Origin: an uncultured Angelakisella sp.
Lineage (GTDB): Bacteria; Bacillota; Clostridia; Oscillospirales; Ruminococcaceae
NCBI GenBank assembly: GCA_910585535.1
Contig: CAJUFK010000040.1
Location: 1 to 7,305, forward strand
Length of the DNA stretch: 7,305 nucleotides
Reading direction: 5' to 3'
Each line of letters starts with the position of its first letter. Positions within the stretch are counted from its first letter, which is position 1. The position numbers and the translations under genes are program-made. This document shows positions 1-6,403 of the stretch, piece by piece. The notes beneath the pieces were generated by a model, which worked only from the letters and a program-made list of their open reading frames with translations, was not told the DNA's origin and did no database searches.

Positions 1-19
1 TTGGGGCCAAAGGCCCCAA
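1..19. repeat. Perfect 8-bp inverted repeat at left edge
   Basis: TTGGGGCC and GGCCCCAA (1-8 and 12-19) flank an AAA loop, giving a very stable short hairpin on either strand. No T-tract follows it on the plus strand, and the window ends on the minus side, so I cannot tell whether it terminates transcription arriving from the minus-strand operon or belongs to the next locus. Confidence 0.5.
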
Positions 20-36
20 GCCCCGTGACTTCCAAA

Positions 37-102
37 GGCCGCCGCCAGGCGGCCCCCAGAAAACGTATCAACAAAAACACACCACAGGCAGACCCCCTGC
101 CT
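37..102 (-). terminator. Possible terminator region of the amidohydrolase operon
   Basis: Read on the minus strand, a 6-bp hairpin (AGGCAG/CTGCCT with a 5-nt loop, plus coordinates 86-102) overlaps the stop codon, and a run of five T (73-77) follows about 8 nt later. Further on lies a 7-bp GC hairpin (GGCCGCC/GGCGGCC, 37-54) followed by TTT. Neither is a textbook hairpin plus U-tract. Together they are the best candidates for ending the operon within its 101-bp tail. Confidence 0.35.
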
Positions 103-1436
103 TACCCCCGTCCCTCCTTGTACTTCCGGTAAATCTCTTCCGCCACCTGCTGGCCATCCGCCAGCAGCTCCGCCTCCTCGCAGCGGAGGAGCCGGTGGTT
201 CTCCACCAGGATCTCCCCATCCACCATAACCAGCTCCACATCCCCCCGGCCGGCATTGTAGGCAATGGTGGCGGCGGGGTCGTCGAAGATGGGACGCAGG
301 GAGGGGGACGCCAGATCCAGAAGGAGAAGGTCCGCCTTCTTCCCCGGCTCCAGGGAGCCGATCTCCTCCCCCAGGCCCAGGTGCCGGGCGGGCTCGATGG
401 TGGCCCGGCGCAGGGCCAGCCGGGCGTTCATCTCCTCCAGGGAGCAGCCGCCGATTCGATCCACAACGATGGCGGTACGCAGGTTGGTCCAGGGGTCCAT
501 GGTCACCCAGTCGGTGCCCAGACCCACCTTGACCCCGGCGGCGTACATCTTCTGCACCGGCATAAGGTTGCCCCGCTTGCCGCTCATCTCGGCGCAGTGG
601 GCCACCATGCAGCCCCCCTTGGCCAAAAGCTGGATGTCCCGGTGATCGGTGTAGATGCAGTGGGCGGCGGTAAGATCTTCTCCCATAAGTCCCGTTTCAC
701 AGAGATACTCCACCGGGGTCATGCCAATACTCTCCCGGAGGAACTGGACCTCCTGGGGCTTCTGGGCCACGTGGGTGTGGAACCCCACCCCGTACTTCCG
801 CCCCAGATCTGCGATCCGTTTTGCCAGTCCCACCGATACCGTATCGGTGGCGTGAGGGCCGAATTTACAGGTGATCCTGCCCCCGGCCTTGCCGTGCCAC
901 TCCTCGATGAGGCGGACGTTTTCCTCCACCCGGGCCTCCCCTTCGGCAGGGAGGCGGGTGTAATCTCCATATTGGATCTTTGCCAGGTCGGTCTCGATGA
1001 TCTTGTGGGCCAGCACCCCCCGGAGCCCCAGCTGGGCCACCGCCCGGGCGGTATCCCGCATATAGTGGTAGATGTCGTTGATGCAGGTGACCCCGGCCAG
1101 GAGGCACTCCGCCGCCCCCAAGAGGCTGAGGGTGTAGGTGTTTTCTTCGGTGAGGAGCCGCTCCATGGGCAGGGCCAGGCCATAAAAGCCGTTGGTGGCG
1201 TCCTCAGTCATCCCCTTAAAGAGGGAGCCGCAGACGTGGGTGTGGACGTCCACGATGCCGGGCATCACCGCCTTTCCGGCGGCGTCGATGACCCGCCAGC
1301 CCTCCTCCGGGGCAGGGGCGTCCCCCTCCCCCATCTTTGCGATGCGCTCCCCCTGGACGAGGATCCAGCCCCGAAGCCAAACGGTGTCGGCGGGGTCGAC
1401 GGTGAGAACGACTGCGTTTTTGATAAGTGTAGTCAT
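102..1436 (-). CDS. Amidohydrolase, ATZ/TRZ (SAH deaminase/chlorohydrolase)-like
   Basis: This 444-residue metal-dependent hydrolase of the amidohydrolase superfamily probably deaminates or dechlorinates an N-heterocycle or a nucleoside-type substrate in the cytoplasm; the substrate cannot be read from sequence. A small N-terminal beta-domain (about 1-57) precedes the TIM barrel. Visible metal ligands are H65 and H67 (VDVHTH), H222 (HTHVAQ), H259 (AAHC) and D309 (GTDW). The C-terminus returns to the beta-domain with the typical GSLEPGKKADLLLLD stretch (360-374). In S-adenosylhomocysteine/MTA deaminases the catalytic base is the Glu of HxxE; here that position is Q225. The usual GTDGAASNN loop reads GTDWVTMDP, so a plain SAH/MTA deaminase label is unsafe. 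The ATG overlaps the stop of the upstream phosphoesterase (ATGA) and has an AAAGGAGGG site before it, which points to translational coupling. Length is normal for the family. Confidence 0.88.
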   Translation of the reverse strand: MTTLIKNAVVLTVDPADTVWLRGWILVQGERIAKMGEGDAPAPEEGWRVIDAAGKAVMPGIVDVHTHVCGSLFKGMTEDATNGFYGLALPMERLLTEENTYTLSLLGAAECLLAGVTCINDIYHYMRDTARAVAQLGLRGVLAHKIIETDLAKIQYGDYTRLPAEGEARVEENVRLIEEWHGKAGGRITCKFGPHATDTVSVGLAKRIADLGRKYGVGFHTHVAQKPQEVQFLRESIGMTPVEYLCETGLMGEDLTAAHCIYTDHRDIQLLAKGGCMVAHCAEMSGKRGNLMPVQKMYAAGVKVGLGTDWVTMDPWTNLRTAIVVDRIGGCSLEEMNARLALRRATIEPARHLGLGEEIGSLEPGKKADLLLLDLASPSLRPIFDDPAATIAYNAGRGDVELVMVDGEILVENHRLLRCEEAELLADGQQVAEEIYRKYKEGRG

Positions 1437-2131
1437 CTGCGATTCCCTCCTTTTGATGGATGCCGGGGCTCCGCCCGTTCCACCCGCTCAAAGAGCCCGT
1501 GGTATTTAGGCGGCACCACCCGGTCCTGATGATAAGCGCCGAAGAACCAGCGCTGAAACTGCCCCTGCTGCTGGAAGCGGTCCATGAAGGCGGTGAGCGC
1601 GGTGACCTCGCAGACCTTGCCGGTGAAGCAGGAGTCTACGTTGGTAGGGGCCTGGTGGGAGGCCACGTAGTCCACCTGGTTCCCCCACTCCTCCAGGCGG
1701 CGGGCCCACTCCTCCACCTCGGGGAGGGTGGGGAGCTCCCGGGCCCACCAGTTCTCCCCGGCCTTGCGGAAGGCGGCGTCCCGGCTCTCCCCGCCCCCCA
1801 GGGCCAGGAGGGTCCTGTCCCCGATGGTAAAGACCTCCCCCCGGATCAGGTGCCGCAGGTTGCCGGAGATGTGGTGGGTGAGCCCACCGTTCCACTCCTC
1901 CACGGGGTAGCTGTCCAGAAGGTCCAGGTTGTCATGGGTGCCCTCCAGAAAAAGGACCTGGTACTTTCTTCTGCCAATCCAGTCCAGGACCTCCCGCTCC
2001 TCCTGGGACCCGTTCCAGAGGAAGCCGAAGTCCCCGCAGACCACCAAAGCGTCCCGGGCCCCCAGCCACCGGAGCCGCCAGGCCCCGAACCGGCGCTTGT
2101 CCCCGTGCATATCCCCGGTAAAGTAAAGCAT
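1433..2131 (-). CDS. Calcineurin-like metallophosphoesterase with altered metal site
   Basis: This 232-residue soluble protein has the calcineurin-like phosphoesterase fold. Motifs in order: GDMHGD (6-11, ligands D7 and H9), GDFG (33-36, bridging D34), GTHDN (64-68), SHQAP (158-162, H159) and GAYH (198-201). In active relatives the third motif is GNHE/D and the last is GHxH. Here the metal-binding Asn is T65 and the first His of the last motif is A199, so site-2 ligands look depleted while site 1 is largely kept. The clostridial subfamily hallmarks YPVEEWNGG (75-83) and WWARELP (128-134) are present, so the family assignment is firm; the substrate is unknown. The start is supported by an AAGGAGGT site about 7 nt upstream (plus coordinates 2139-2146). 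It is the first gene of a two-gene operon and overlaps the amidohydrolase by 4 bp. It may be a weak, mono-metal or non-catalytic enzyme. Confidence 0.88.
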   Translation of the reverse strand: MLYFTGDMHGDKRRFGAWRLRWLGARDALVVCGDFGFLWNGSQEEREVLDWIGRRKYQVLFLEGTHDNLDLLDSYPVEEWNGGLTHHISGNLRHLIRGEVFTIGDRTLLALGGGESRDAAFRKAGENWWARELPTLPEVEEWARRLEEWGNQVDYVASHQAPTNVDSCFTGKVCEVTALTAFMDRFQQQGQFQRWFFGAYHQDRVVPPKYHGLFERVERAEPRHPSKGGNRR

Positions 2132-2146
2132 TGCAATGACCTCCTT

Positions 2147-2239
2147 GCCGCAGATGATCCCGCTATAGAAAATTCATTTTTTGTTGTAGGAGTTTTCCAA
2201 AAGATGTGCTATAATGATAGCCGGATCATCATCAGCGGC
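2147..2239. repeat. Imperfect inverted repeat bracketing the divergent promoter region
   Basis: The left arm GCCGCAGATGATCC (2147-2160) matches the reverse complement of the right arm GGATCATCATCAGCGGC (2223-2239), apart from a 3-nt slip and one differing base. The arms are 62 bp apart. They contain a perfect 8-bp core (GATGATCC/GGATCATC) and a 5-bp outer match (GCCGC/GCGGC). The arms flank the AT-rich promoter segment, so leftward and rightward transcripts could both carry a GGATCATC...GCGGC element in their leader. Confidence 0.5.
2207..2215 (+). promoter_or_regulatory. Extended -10 promoter for the carboxypeptidase-like gene
   Basis: TGC followed by consensus TATAAT (2210-2215) forms an extended -10 element. 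The -35 region at the expected distance (near 2187-2192, TAGGAG) is poor, which is common when the TGn extension is present. The predicted start is near 2222, giving a leader of about 70 nt before the ATG at 2291. It also argues against in-frame starts upstream such as the ATG at 2204, which overlaps this element. Confidence 0.65.
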
Positions 2240-2290
2240 CCGGCTTTGGCCTCTGTCTTATTTTACCGAAAAAAGGAGAACTTGTCTACC

Positions 2291-3676
2291 ATGAATCGCC
2301 CCCGACTCCTAAAACCTTGTCTGGCCCTCCTTTTGGCGGCGGCCACCCTCCTTGCCGCCGCCACCCCCGCCCGGGCCGCCACCTACTACCCCACCTTCCA
2401 GCCCCAGTCCCGGGGCGTCTGGCTGGAGAATACCGATACCGACCAGCTGATCTTTGAGCAAAACGCCAACGAGCCGATGGAGGCCGGGTATCTGGCCAAG
2501 CTGATGACCGCCCTGATGACGGTGGAGTATATGGAGGAAAACGGTCTGGATCTGGACGAGGAAACCGTCGCCCTCAAGCTGTATATCCAGAACCTGGTAT
2601 ACGGCAGCGCCAACCTGGGAGGGATCCTCCAGGGGGAGGAGGTCACCATCCGGGGGCTTCTGTATTCCATGCTTCTCCAGTCCGCCAACGAGGCCACCCT
2701 GATGCTGGGGGATTACGTGGGGGACGGCAGTTTGGGGCATTTCGCCGACCTGATGAACAAGCGCGCCGCCGAACTGGGATGCACCGGCACCACCTTTGCC
2801 GACCCTGCCGGCTTCCACGATGACGACCCCTCCCAGAACAGCTGGACCACCCCCCGCGACATGGCCGTCATCTTTCGCAGGGTGATGGAAAACGAGACGC
2901 TGCGGACCATCCTCCAGACCCGGAACTACGACATCGGCCCCACCAACCGCCACGACTCCCTGAACCAGTTCAACTATACCAACGCCCTGATGTCCACCGC
3001 CAGCGAATTCTACTACGCCCCCACAGACGGCGCCTTTATCAGCGTGGTATCCGGACAGGATGCCGGAATCGTCGTTATGGCTTCCACCGGGGGGTACAGT
3101 TATCTTCTTGTCCTCCTGGAGTCCCCTGGCGGCGCCACCCTGGCGGACACCCGGACCACCCTTTACAACGAGGCCAAGGATCTCCTCCAGTGGGCTTTTG
3201 ACAGCTTCGCCGTTCGCACCGTTATGGAAAAGGGGCAGATTATGGAGGAGGTGCCGGTGAAATATTCCTTTACCACCGACCATATGCCCTTGGCCACCGC
3301 GGAGACCTACATGGCCCTGATGCCCAACAGCATGGATCTTACCAGCGTTCAGTACAAGTTTGATCTCCCCGAGGCCATCGCGGCTCCGGTGGAAAAGGGG
3401 CTGGAGGTGGGGCGGCTTCACCTGATCCTGGCAGACGAGGAGATCGGGTCGGTCTCCCTGATGACCACAGACACCATTGAGGCCAGTCAGCCCTTGATTT
3501 GGCTGGCTTGGCTGGAGGCGTCGGTTCACACCTTTTGGTTTAAGTTCTGCGTATTGTTTGTTATCAGCTTTATTTTGCTCTACTCGTCTTTGCTGGTGCA
3601 GATAAAGCGGCGGAAGCAGCGGCAGGGGAAGTATTCCCGGTACAATGCCCGTCGGAGCCAGGAACGTTACCTGTAA
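2291..3676 (+). CDS. Catalytically degenerate D-Ala-D-Ala carboxypeptidase-like protein (S11/PBP5 family)
   Basis: This 461-residue envelope protein has a signal peptide (1-29, ending PARA), an S11 transpeptidase-like domain (about 31-280), a PBP5_C-like domain (about 305-397, with the APVEKGLEVGRL signature near 365-376), one transmembrane helix (about 415-437) and a basic cytoplasmic tail (KRRKQRQGK). Active relatives use SxxK, SxN and KTG. Here the first box reads YLAK (67-70), so the nucleophilic Ser is Tyr. SAN (131-133) is kept. The KTG box is replaced by FIS (249-251), although both sides align well (FYYAPTDG before, GYSYLLVLLESP after). It therefore cannot act as a normal DD-carboxypeptidase; a structural, scaffolding or peptidoglycan-binding role is inferred. 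I chose the ATG at 2291 because the signal peptide begins there and AAGGAG lies 12 nt upstream. It sits 83 bp before lepA with no obvious terminator between, so co-transcription is possible. Confidence 0.9.
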   Translation: MNRPRLLKPCLALLLAAATLLAAATPARAATYYPTFQPQSRGVWLENTDTDQLIFEQNANEPMEAGYLAKLMTALMTVEYMEENGLDLDEETVALKLYIQNLVYGSANLGGILQGEEVTIRGLLYSMLLQSANEATLMLGDYVGDGSLGHFADLMNKRAAELGCTGTTFADPAGFHDDDPSQNSWTTPRDMAVIFRRVMENETLRTILQTRNYDIGPTNRHDSLNQFNYTNALMSTASEFYYAPTDGAFISVVSGQDAGIVVMASTGGYSYLLVLLESPGGATLADTRTTLYNEAKDLLQWAFDSFAVRTVMEKGQIMEEVPVKYSFTTDHMPLATAETYMALMPNSMDLTSVQYKFDLPEAIAAPVEKGLEVGRLHLILADEEIGSVSLMTTDTIEASQPLIWLAWLEASVHTFWFKFCVLFVISFILLYSSLLVQIKRRKQRQGKYSRYNARRSQERYL

Positions 3677-3747
3677 GCCCGGCGGACCGTCCCTGACAGC
3701 TTGTTCCCTTTGATTGCCAAATCCCATCCTAATTTTTATATCTTTTG

Positions 3748-3755
3748 AGGAGGAG
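3748..3755 (+). promoter_or_regulatory. lepA ribosome binding site
   Basis: AGGAGGAG lies 4 nt before the ATG at 3760. An in-frame TTG at 3745 would give five extra residues, but it overlaps this site and has no site of its own, so the ATG is the true start. Confidence 0.85.
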
Positions 3756-3759
3756 CCCC

Positions 3760-5568
3760 ATGTCTTTCCCCAAGGAGAACATTCGTAATTTCTGCATCAT
3801 CGCCCACATCGACCACGGAAAAAGCACCCTGGCGGACCGCCTTTTGGAGGCCACCGCCTCTGTCTCCCAGCGGGAGATGGAATCCCAGATTCTGGACAAT
3901 ATGGACCTGGAAAAGGAGCGGGGGATCACCATTAAGGCCCGGGCGGTGCGCCTCTACTACGACGCCGGCGACGGCCAGCGGTACCAGTTCAACCTCATCG
4001 ACACCCCCGGCCATGTGGACTTCGGCTACGAGGTGAGCCGCTCCCTGGCCGCCTGTGAGGGCGCTGTTCTGGTGGTGGACGCCAGCCAGGGCATCGAGGC
4101 CCAGACCCTGGCCAACACCTACCTGGCAGTGGACCACGACCTGGAGGTGGTCCCGGTCATCAACAAAATCGACCTCCCCGCCGCCGACCCGGAGCGGGTG
4201 GCCCATGAGGTGGAGGACATCATTGGCATCCCCGCCCTGGACGCCCCCCGGATCTCCGCCAAAAACGGGATCAATATTCACGAGGTGCTGGAGCGCATCG
4301 TAACAGACATCCCTGCCCCCAAGGGGGCGGATGACAAGCCCCTGAAGGCCCTGATCTTCGACTCGGTTTACGATCCCTACAAGGGGGTCATCGTCTATGT
4401 CCGGGTGATGGAGGGCTCGGTGAGACCGGGCATGACCATCCGGATGATGGCCACCGGGGCGGAGTTCGGCGTGGTGGAGGTGGGCTCCATGGGGGCCACC
4501 TCCCTGAATCCCCTGGCGGAGCTTTCCGCCGGAGAGGTGGGGTATATCACCGCCTCCATTAAGACGGTCCAGGACACCCGGGTGGGGGATACCGTCACCG
4601 GGGCGGAGGCCCCCACAGCGGAGCCTCTTCCCGGCTACCGCAGGGTGAACCCCATGGTGTTCTGCGGCATCTATCCCGCCGACGGCGCCCGGTACCCAGA
4701 CCTTCGGGAAGCCCTGGAGAAGCTCCAGCTCAACGACGCCGCCCTCTCCTTCGAGCCGGAGACCTCGGTGGCCCTGGGCTTTGGCTTCCGGTGCGGTTTT
4801 TTGGGCCTGCTCCATATGGAGATCATCCAGGAGCGGCTGGAGCGGGAGTACAACCTGGACCTTATCACCACCGCCCCCAGCGTGGTCTACCGGCTGACCC
4901 TGACCAACGGGGAGACCATCAGCATCGACAACCCCACCAACTACCCCGACCCGGGGACCATTGCCGGGGCGGAGGAGCCCTTCGTCAAGGCCAGCATCTT
5001 CACCCCCACCGAATTCATCGGCACTATCATGGAGCTGTGCCAGGGGCGGCGGGGGATCTACAAGGACACCAAGTACCTGGACACCGACCGGGTGGAGCTT
5101 CACTACGACCTGCCCCTGGCGGAGATCATCTACGACTTTTTCGACGCCCTGAAATCCCGCACCCGGGGGTACGCCAGCTTTGACTACGAGCTTTCCGACT
5201 ACCGGGAGAGCCGTCTGGTGAAGCTGGACATCCTCCTTAACGGGGAGATGGTGGACGCCCTGTCCTTTATCGTCTTTGCCGACAACGCCTATCCCCGGGC
5301 CCGGCGGATGGCGGAGAAGCTGAAGGAACACATTCCCCGCCAGCTTTTCGAGGTCCCCATCCAGGCGGCCATCGGCGGAAAGATCATCGCCCGGGAGACG
5401 GTAAAGGCCATGCGGAAGGACGTCCTGGCCAAATGCTACGGCGGCGACATCACCCGGAAGAAGAAGCTTTTGGAGAAACAGAAGGAAGGCAAGAAGCGGA
5501 TGCGCCAGCTGGGGACGGTGGAGGTCCCCCAGGAGGCCTTTATGGCGGTGCTGAAGCTGGACGACTAG
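3760..5568 (+). CDS. lepA: Elongation factor 4 (LepA), translational GTPase
   Basis: This complete 602-residue LepA/EF4 is a ribosome-associated GTPase implicated in back-translocation and in 30S subunit biogenesis. G-domain motifs are all present: P-loop AHIDHGKST (15-23), RGITI switch (54-58), DTPGHVDF (81-88), NKID (135-138) and SAKNG (166-170). EF-G-like domains II, III and V follow. The LepA-specific C-terminal domain ends in YGGDITRKKKLLEKQKEGKK (positions about 564-583) and then RMRQLGTVEVPQEAF, the family hallmark that contacts the tRNA. Length is the family norm, with no truncation or frameshift. It is downstream of the carboxypeptidase-like gene and converges on ogt. I found no convincing promoter in the 83-bp gap: a TTGCCA-17-TATATC pairing (3714-3742) would start transcription inside the ribosome binding site. 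Read-through from upstream is therefore likely. Confidence 0.98.
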   Translation: MSFPKENIRNFCIIAHIDHGKSTLADRLLEATASVSQREMESQILDNMDLEKERGITIKARAVRLYYDAGDGQRYQFNLIDTPGHVDFGYEVSRSLAACEGAVLVVDASQGIEAQTLANTYLAVDHDLEVVPVINKIDLPAADPERVAHEVEDIIGIPALDAPRISAKNGINIHEVLERIVTDIPAPKGADDKPLKALIFDSVYDPYKGVIVYVRVMEGSVRPGMTIRMMATGAEFGVVEVGSMGATSLNPLAELSAGEVGYITASIKTVQDTRVGDTVTGAEAPTAEPLPGYRRVNPMVFCGIYPADGARYPDLREALEKLQLNDAALSFEPETSVALGFGFRCGFLGLLHMEIIQERLEREYNLDLITTAPSVVYRLTLTNGETISIDNPTNYPDPGTIAGAEEPFVKASIFTPTEFIGTIMELCQGRRGIYKDTKYLDTDRVELHYDLPLAEIIYDFFDALKSRTRGYASFDYELSDYRESRLVKLDILLNGEMVDALSFIVFADNAYPRARRMAEKLKEHIPRQLFEVPIQAAIGGKIIARETVKAMRKDVLAKCYGGDITRKKKLLEKQKEGKKRMRQLGTVEVPQEAFMAVLKLDD

Positions 5569-5584
5569 GGGCACGTCCTAGGGT

Positions 5585-5624
5585 AAAAAAGAAGGAGAGG
5601 ACAGAAAGCGTCCCCTCCTTTTTT
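5585..5624. terminator. Bidirectional rho-independent terminator between lepA and ogt
   Basis: The stem GGAGAGGAC (5594-5602) pairs with GTCCCCTCC (5610-5618) across a 7-nt loop with a single A-C mismatch. T6 (5619-5624) follows on the plus strand and A6 (5585-5590) precedes, giving a T-tract on the minus strand too. The position between two converging stop codons (5568 and 5626) fits termination of both genes. Confidence 0.88.
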
Positions 5625-5625
5625 G

Positions 5626-6120
5626 TTACTGCCAGGCTGCCCCCTCGTGGCGCAGCAGCCATTCCTTGGCCTCCAGCCCCCCGGCGTACCCGGTGAGGCT
5701 TCTGTTGGCCCCCACTACCCGGTGGCAGGGAATGATGATGGAGATGGGGTTGTGCCCCACCGCGCCCCCCACCGCCTGGGCGGAAAATGGCTGCCGGCCC
5801 AGGCGGCGGGCCAACTCCCTGTAGGTGGTCACGGCGCCCCAGGGGATCTCCAGGAGCAGCTTCCAGACCTCTTGGCGGAAGGGGCTTCCCTGGGGGGCCA
5901 GGGGGAGTTCCCGGGGGGAGGGCCGGGCCCCGGAGAAGTACCGGTCCAGCCAGTCCCGGGCGGCCAAAAGGACCGGGGAATCTCCGCCGGGGGTCAGCTC
6001 CTCCGGGTGGGATCCGCCGAAGTATTTTTGATCCTTCAGCCACAGGCCGGTGAGGTTTTGACCGTCACAGGCCAGGGTGAGGGGTCCCAGGGGGGAGGGA
6101 TACTGCATGGTGTAAGCCAT
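5626..6120 (-). CDS. ogt: Methylated-DNA--protein-cysteine S-methyltransferase
   Basis: This 164-residue suicide DNA repair protein transfers the alkyl group from O6-alkylguanine (and O4-alkylthymine) to its own cysteine. The N-terminal ribonuclease-like domain (about 1-75) precedes the DNA-binding domain, which has FRQEVW (81-86), GAVTTYRELA (95-104), the helix-turn-helix recognition helix, and the active-site PCHR (131-134, C132) followed by SLTGYAGGLEAK (141-152). The arginine that usually flips out the base (AxRAVG in E. coli-type proteins) is Gln in SAQAVGGAVGHNP (113-125). From memory this form is common in clostridial Ogt proteins and I do not regard it as a defect. The start at 6120 has GGAGG 9 nt upstream. 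A longer in-frame TTG start at 6186 falls inside the promoter and is excluded. The gene is monocistronic and converges on lepA. Confidence 0.96.
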   Translation of the reverse strand: MAYTMQYPSPLGPLTLACDGQNLTGLWLKDQKYFGGSHPEELTPGGDSPVLLAARDWLDRYFSGARPSPRELPLAPQGSPFRQEVWKLLLEIPWGAVTTYRELARRLGRQPFSAQAVGGAVGHNPISIIIPCHRVVGANRSLTGYAGGLEAKEWLLRHEGAAWQ

Positions 6121-6157
6121 CGTGAAAGGCCTCCAAAAGAATGTTTGTTTTTGGTTA

Positions 6158-6186
6158 AGTATAAGGTGTTTGAGGGGGAAAGTCAA
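6158..6186 (-). promoter_or_regulatory. Sigma-A type promoter of ogt
   Basis: On the minus strand, TTGACT (plus 6181-6186) and TATACT (plus 6158-6163) are separated by exactly 17 bp, each 5/6 to consensus. Transcription would begin near 6151, leaving a leader of about 30 nt that holds the ribosome binding site. Confidence 0.85.
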
Positions 6187-6199
6187 GGAGGGGGGGCTT

Positions 6200-6330
6200 G
6201 GACCGCCGTCCGCGCAAAATACCCCCGCAACCTGGCAAGGGGTGTTACAGCCTCCCGCCTTTTGCTGCTCCCGACTCCAGGCACAACTTGGGTCCTGGCA
6301 CAGCCTTTAGGCGCGGAGCGCCGGAAAGGG
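6200..6330 (+). other. GC-rich leader/intergenic segment with several hairpins
   Basis: Four local inverted repeats lie in series: GGAC/GTCC (6200-6211), ACCCC/GGGGT (6221-6243), CCAGG/CCTGG (6277-6298), and a compound hairpin CCTTT-GGCGC-GGA-GCGCC-AAAGG (6304-6329), the strongest of the set. No U-tract follows them and I recognise no known riboswitch class. No credible promoter for the downstream gene was found between 6187 and 6395. The segment could be a structured 5' leader or simply GC-rich intergenic DNA. Confidence 0.35.
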
Positions 6331-6403
6331 TATGGATAACCTTGAGGGGGCTTGCATAAACTTTACCAGGAGCAGAGAAGAGGAGGGGAGACCTTTGATA
6401 ACA

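Noticed and set aside
195..1529. 444-residue plus-strand open frame opposite the amidohydrolase
   Set aside because: It mirrors the coding frame with low-complexity Gly/Pro/His composition and no recognisable domain.
1460..2290. Open frame upstream of and continuous with the carboxypeptidase-like gene, giving a 738-residue reading
   Set aside because: It is antisense to the metallophosphoesterase gene, the signal peptide starts at 2291, and the promoter -10 at 2210-2215 lies inside the extension. Long antisense frames are expected in GC-rich DNA.
3714..3742. TTGCCA-17-TATATC as a lepA promoter
   Set aside because: The predicted start near 3749 would fall within the ribosome binding site, producing a leader too short to use it.
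3736..5574. 612-residue minus-strand open frame opposite lepA
   Set aside because: It has no family features, is rich in Gly/His/Val as a mirror of lepA codons, and lacks a ribosome binding site. It is an antisense shadow.
5565..5581. CTAGG/CCTAG inverted repeat at the end of lepA
   Set aside because: A 5-bp arm overlapping a stop codon is within chance expectation, and the real terminator is the longer hairpin just downstream.
5626..6120. Missing arginine finger in Ogt (SAQAVGG instead of RAVG)
   Set aside because: From memory the Gln form is common in clostridial Ogt proteins and all other active-site elements (PCHR, GxVTTY, GYAGG) are intact, so it is not a sign of inactivity.
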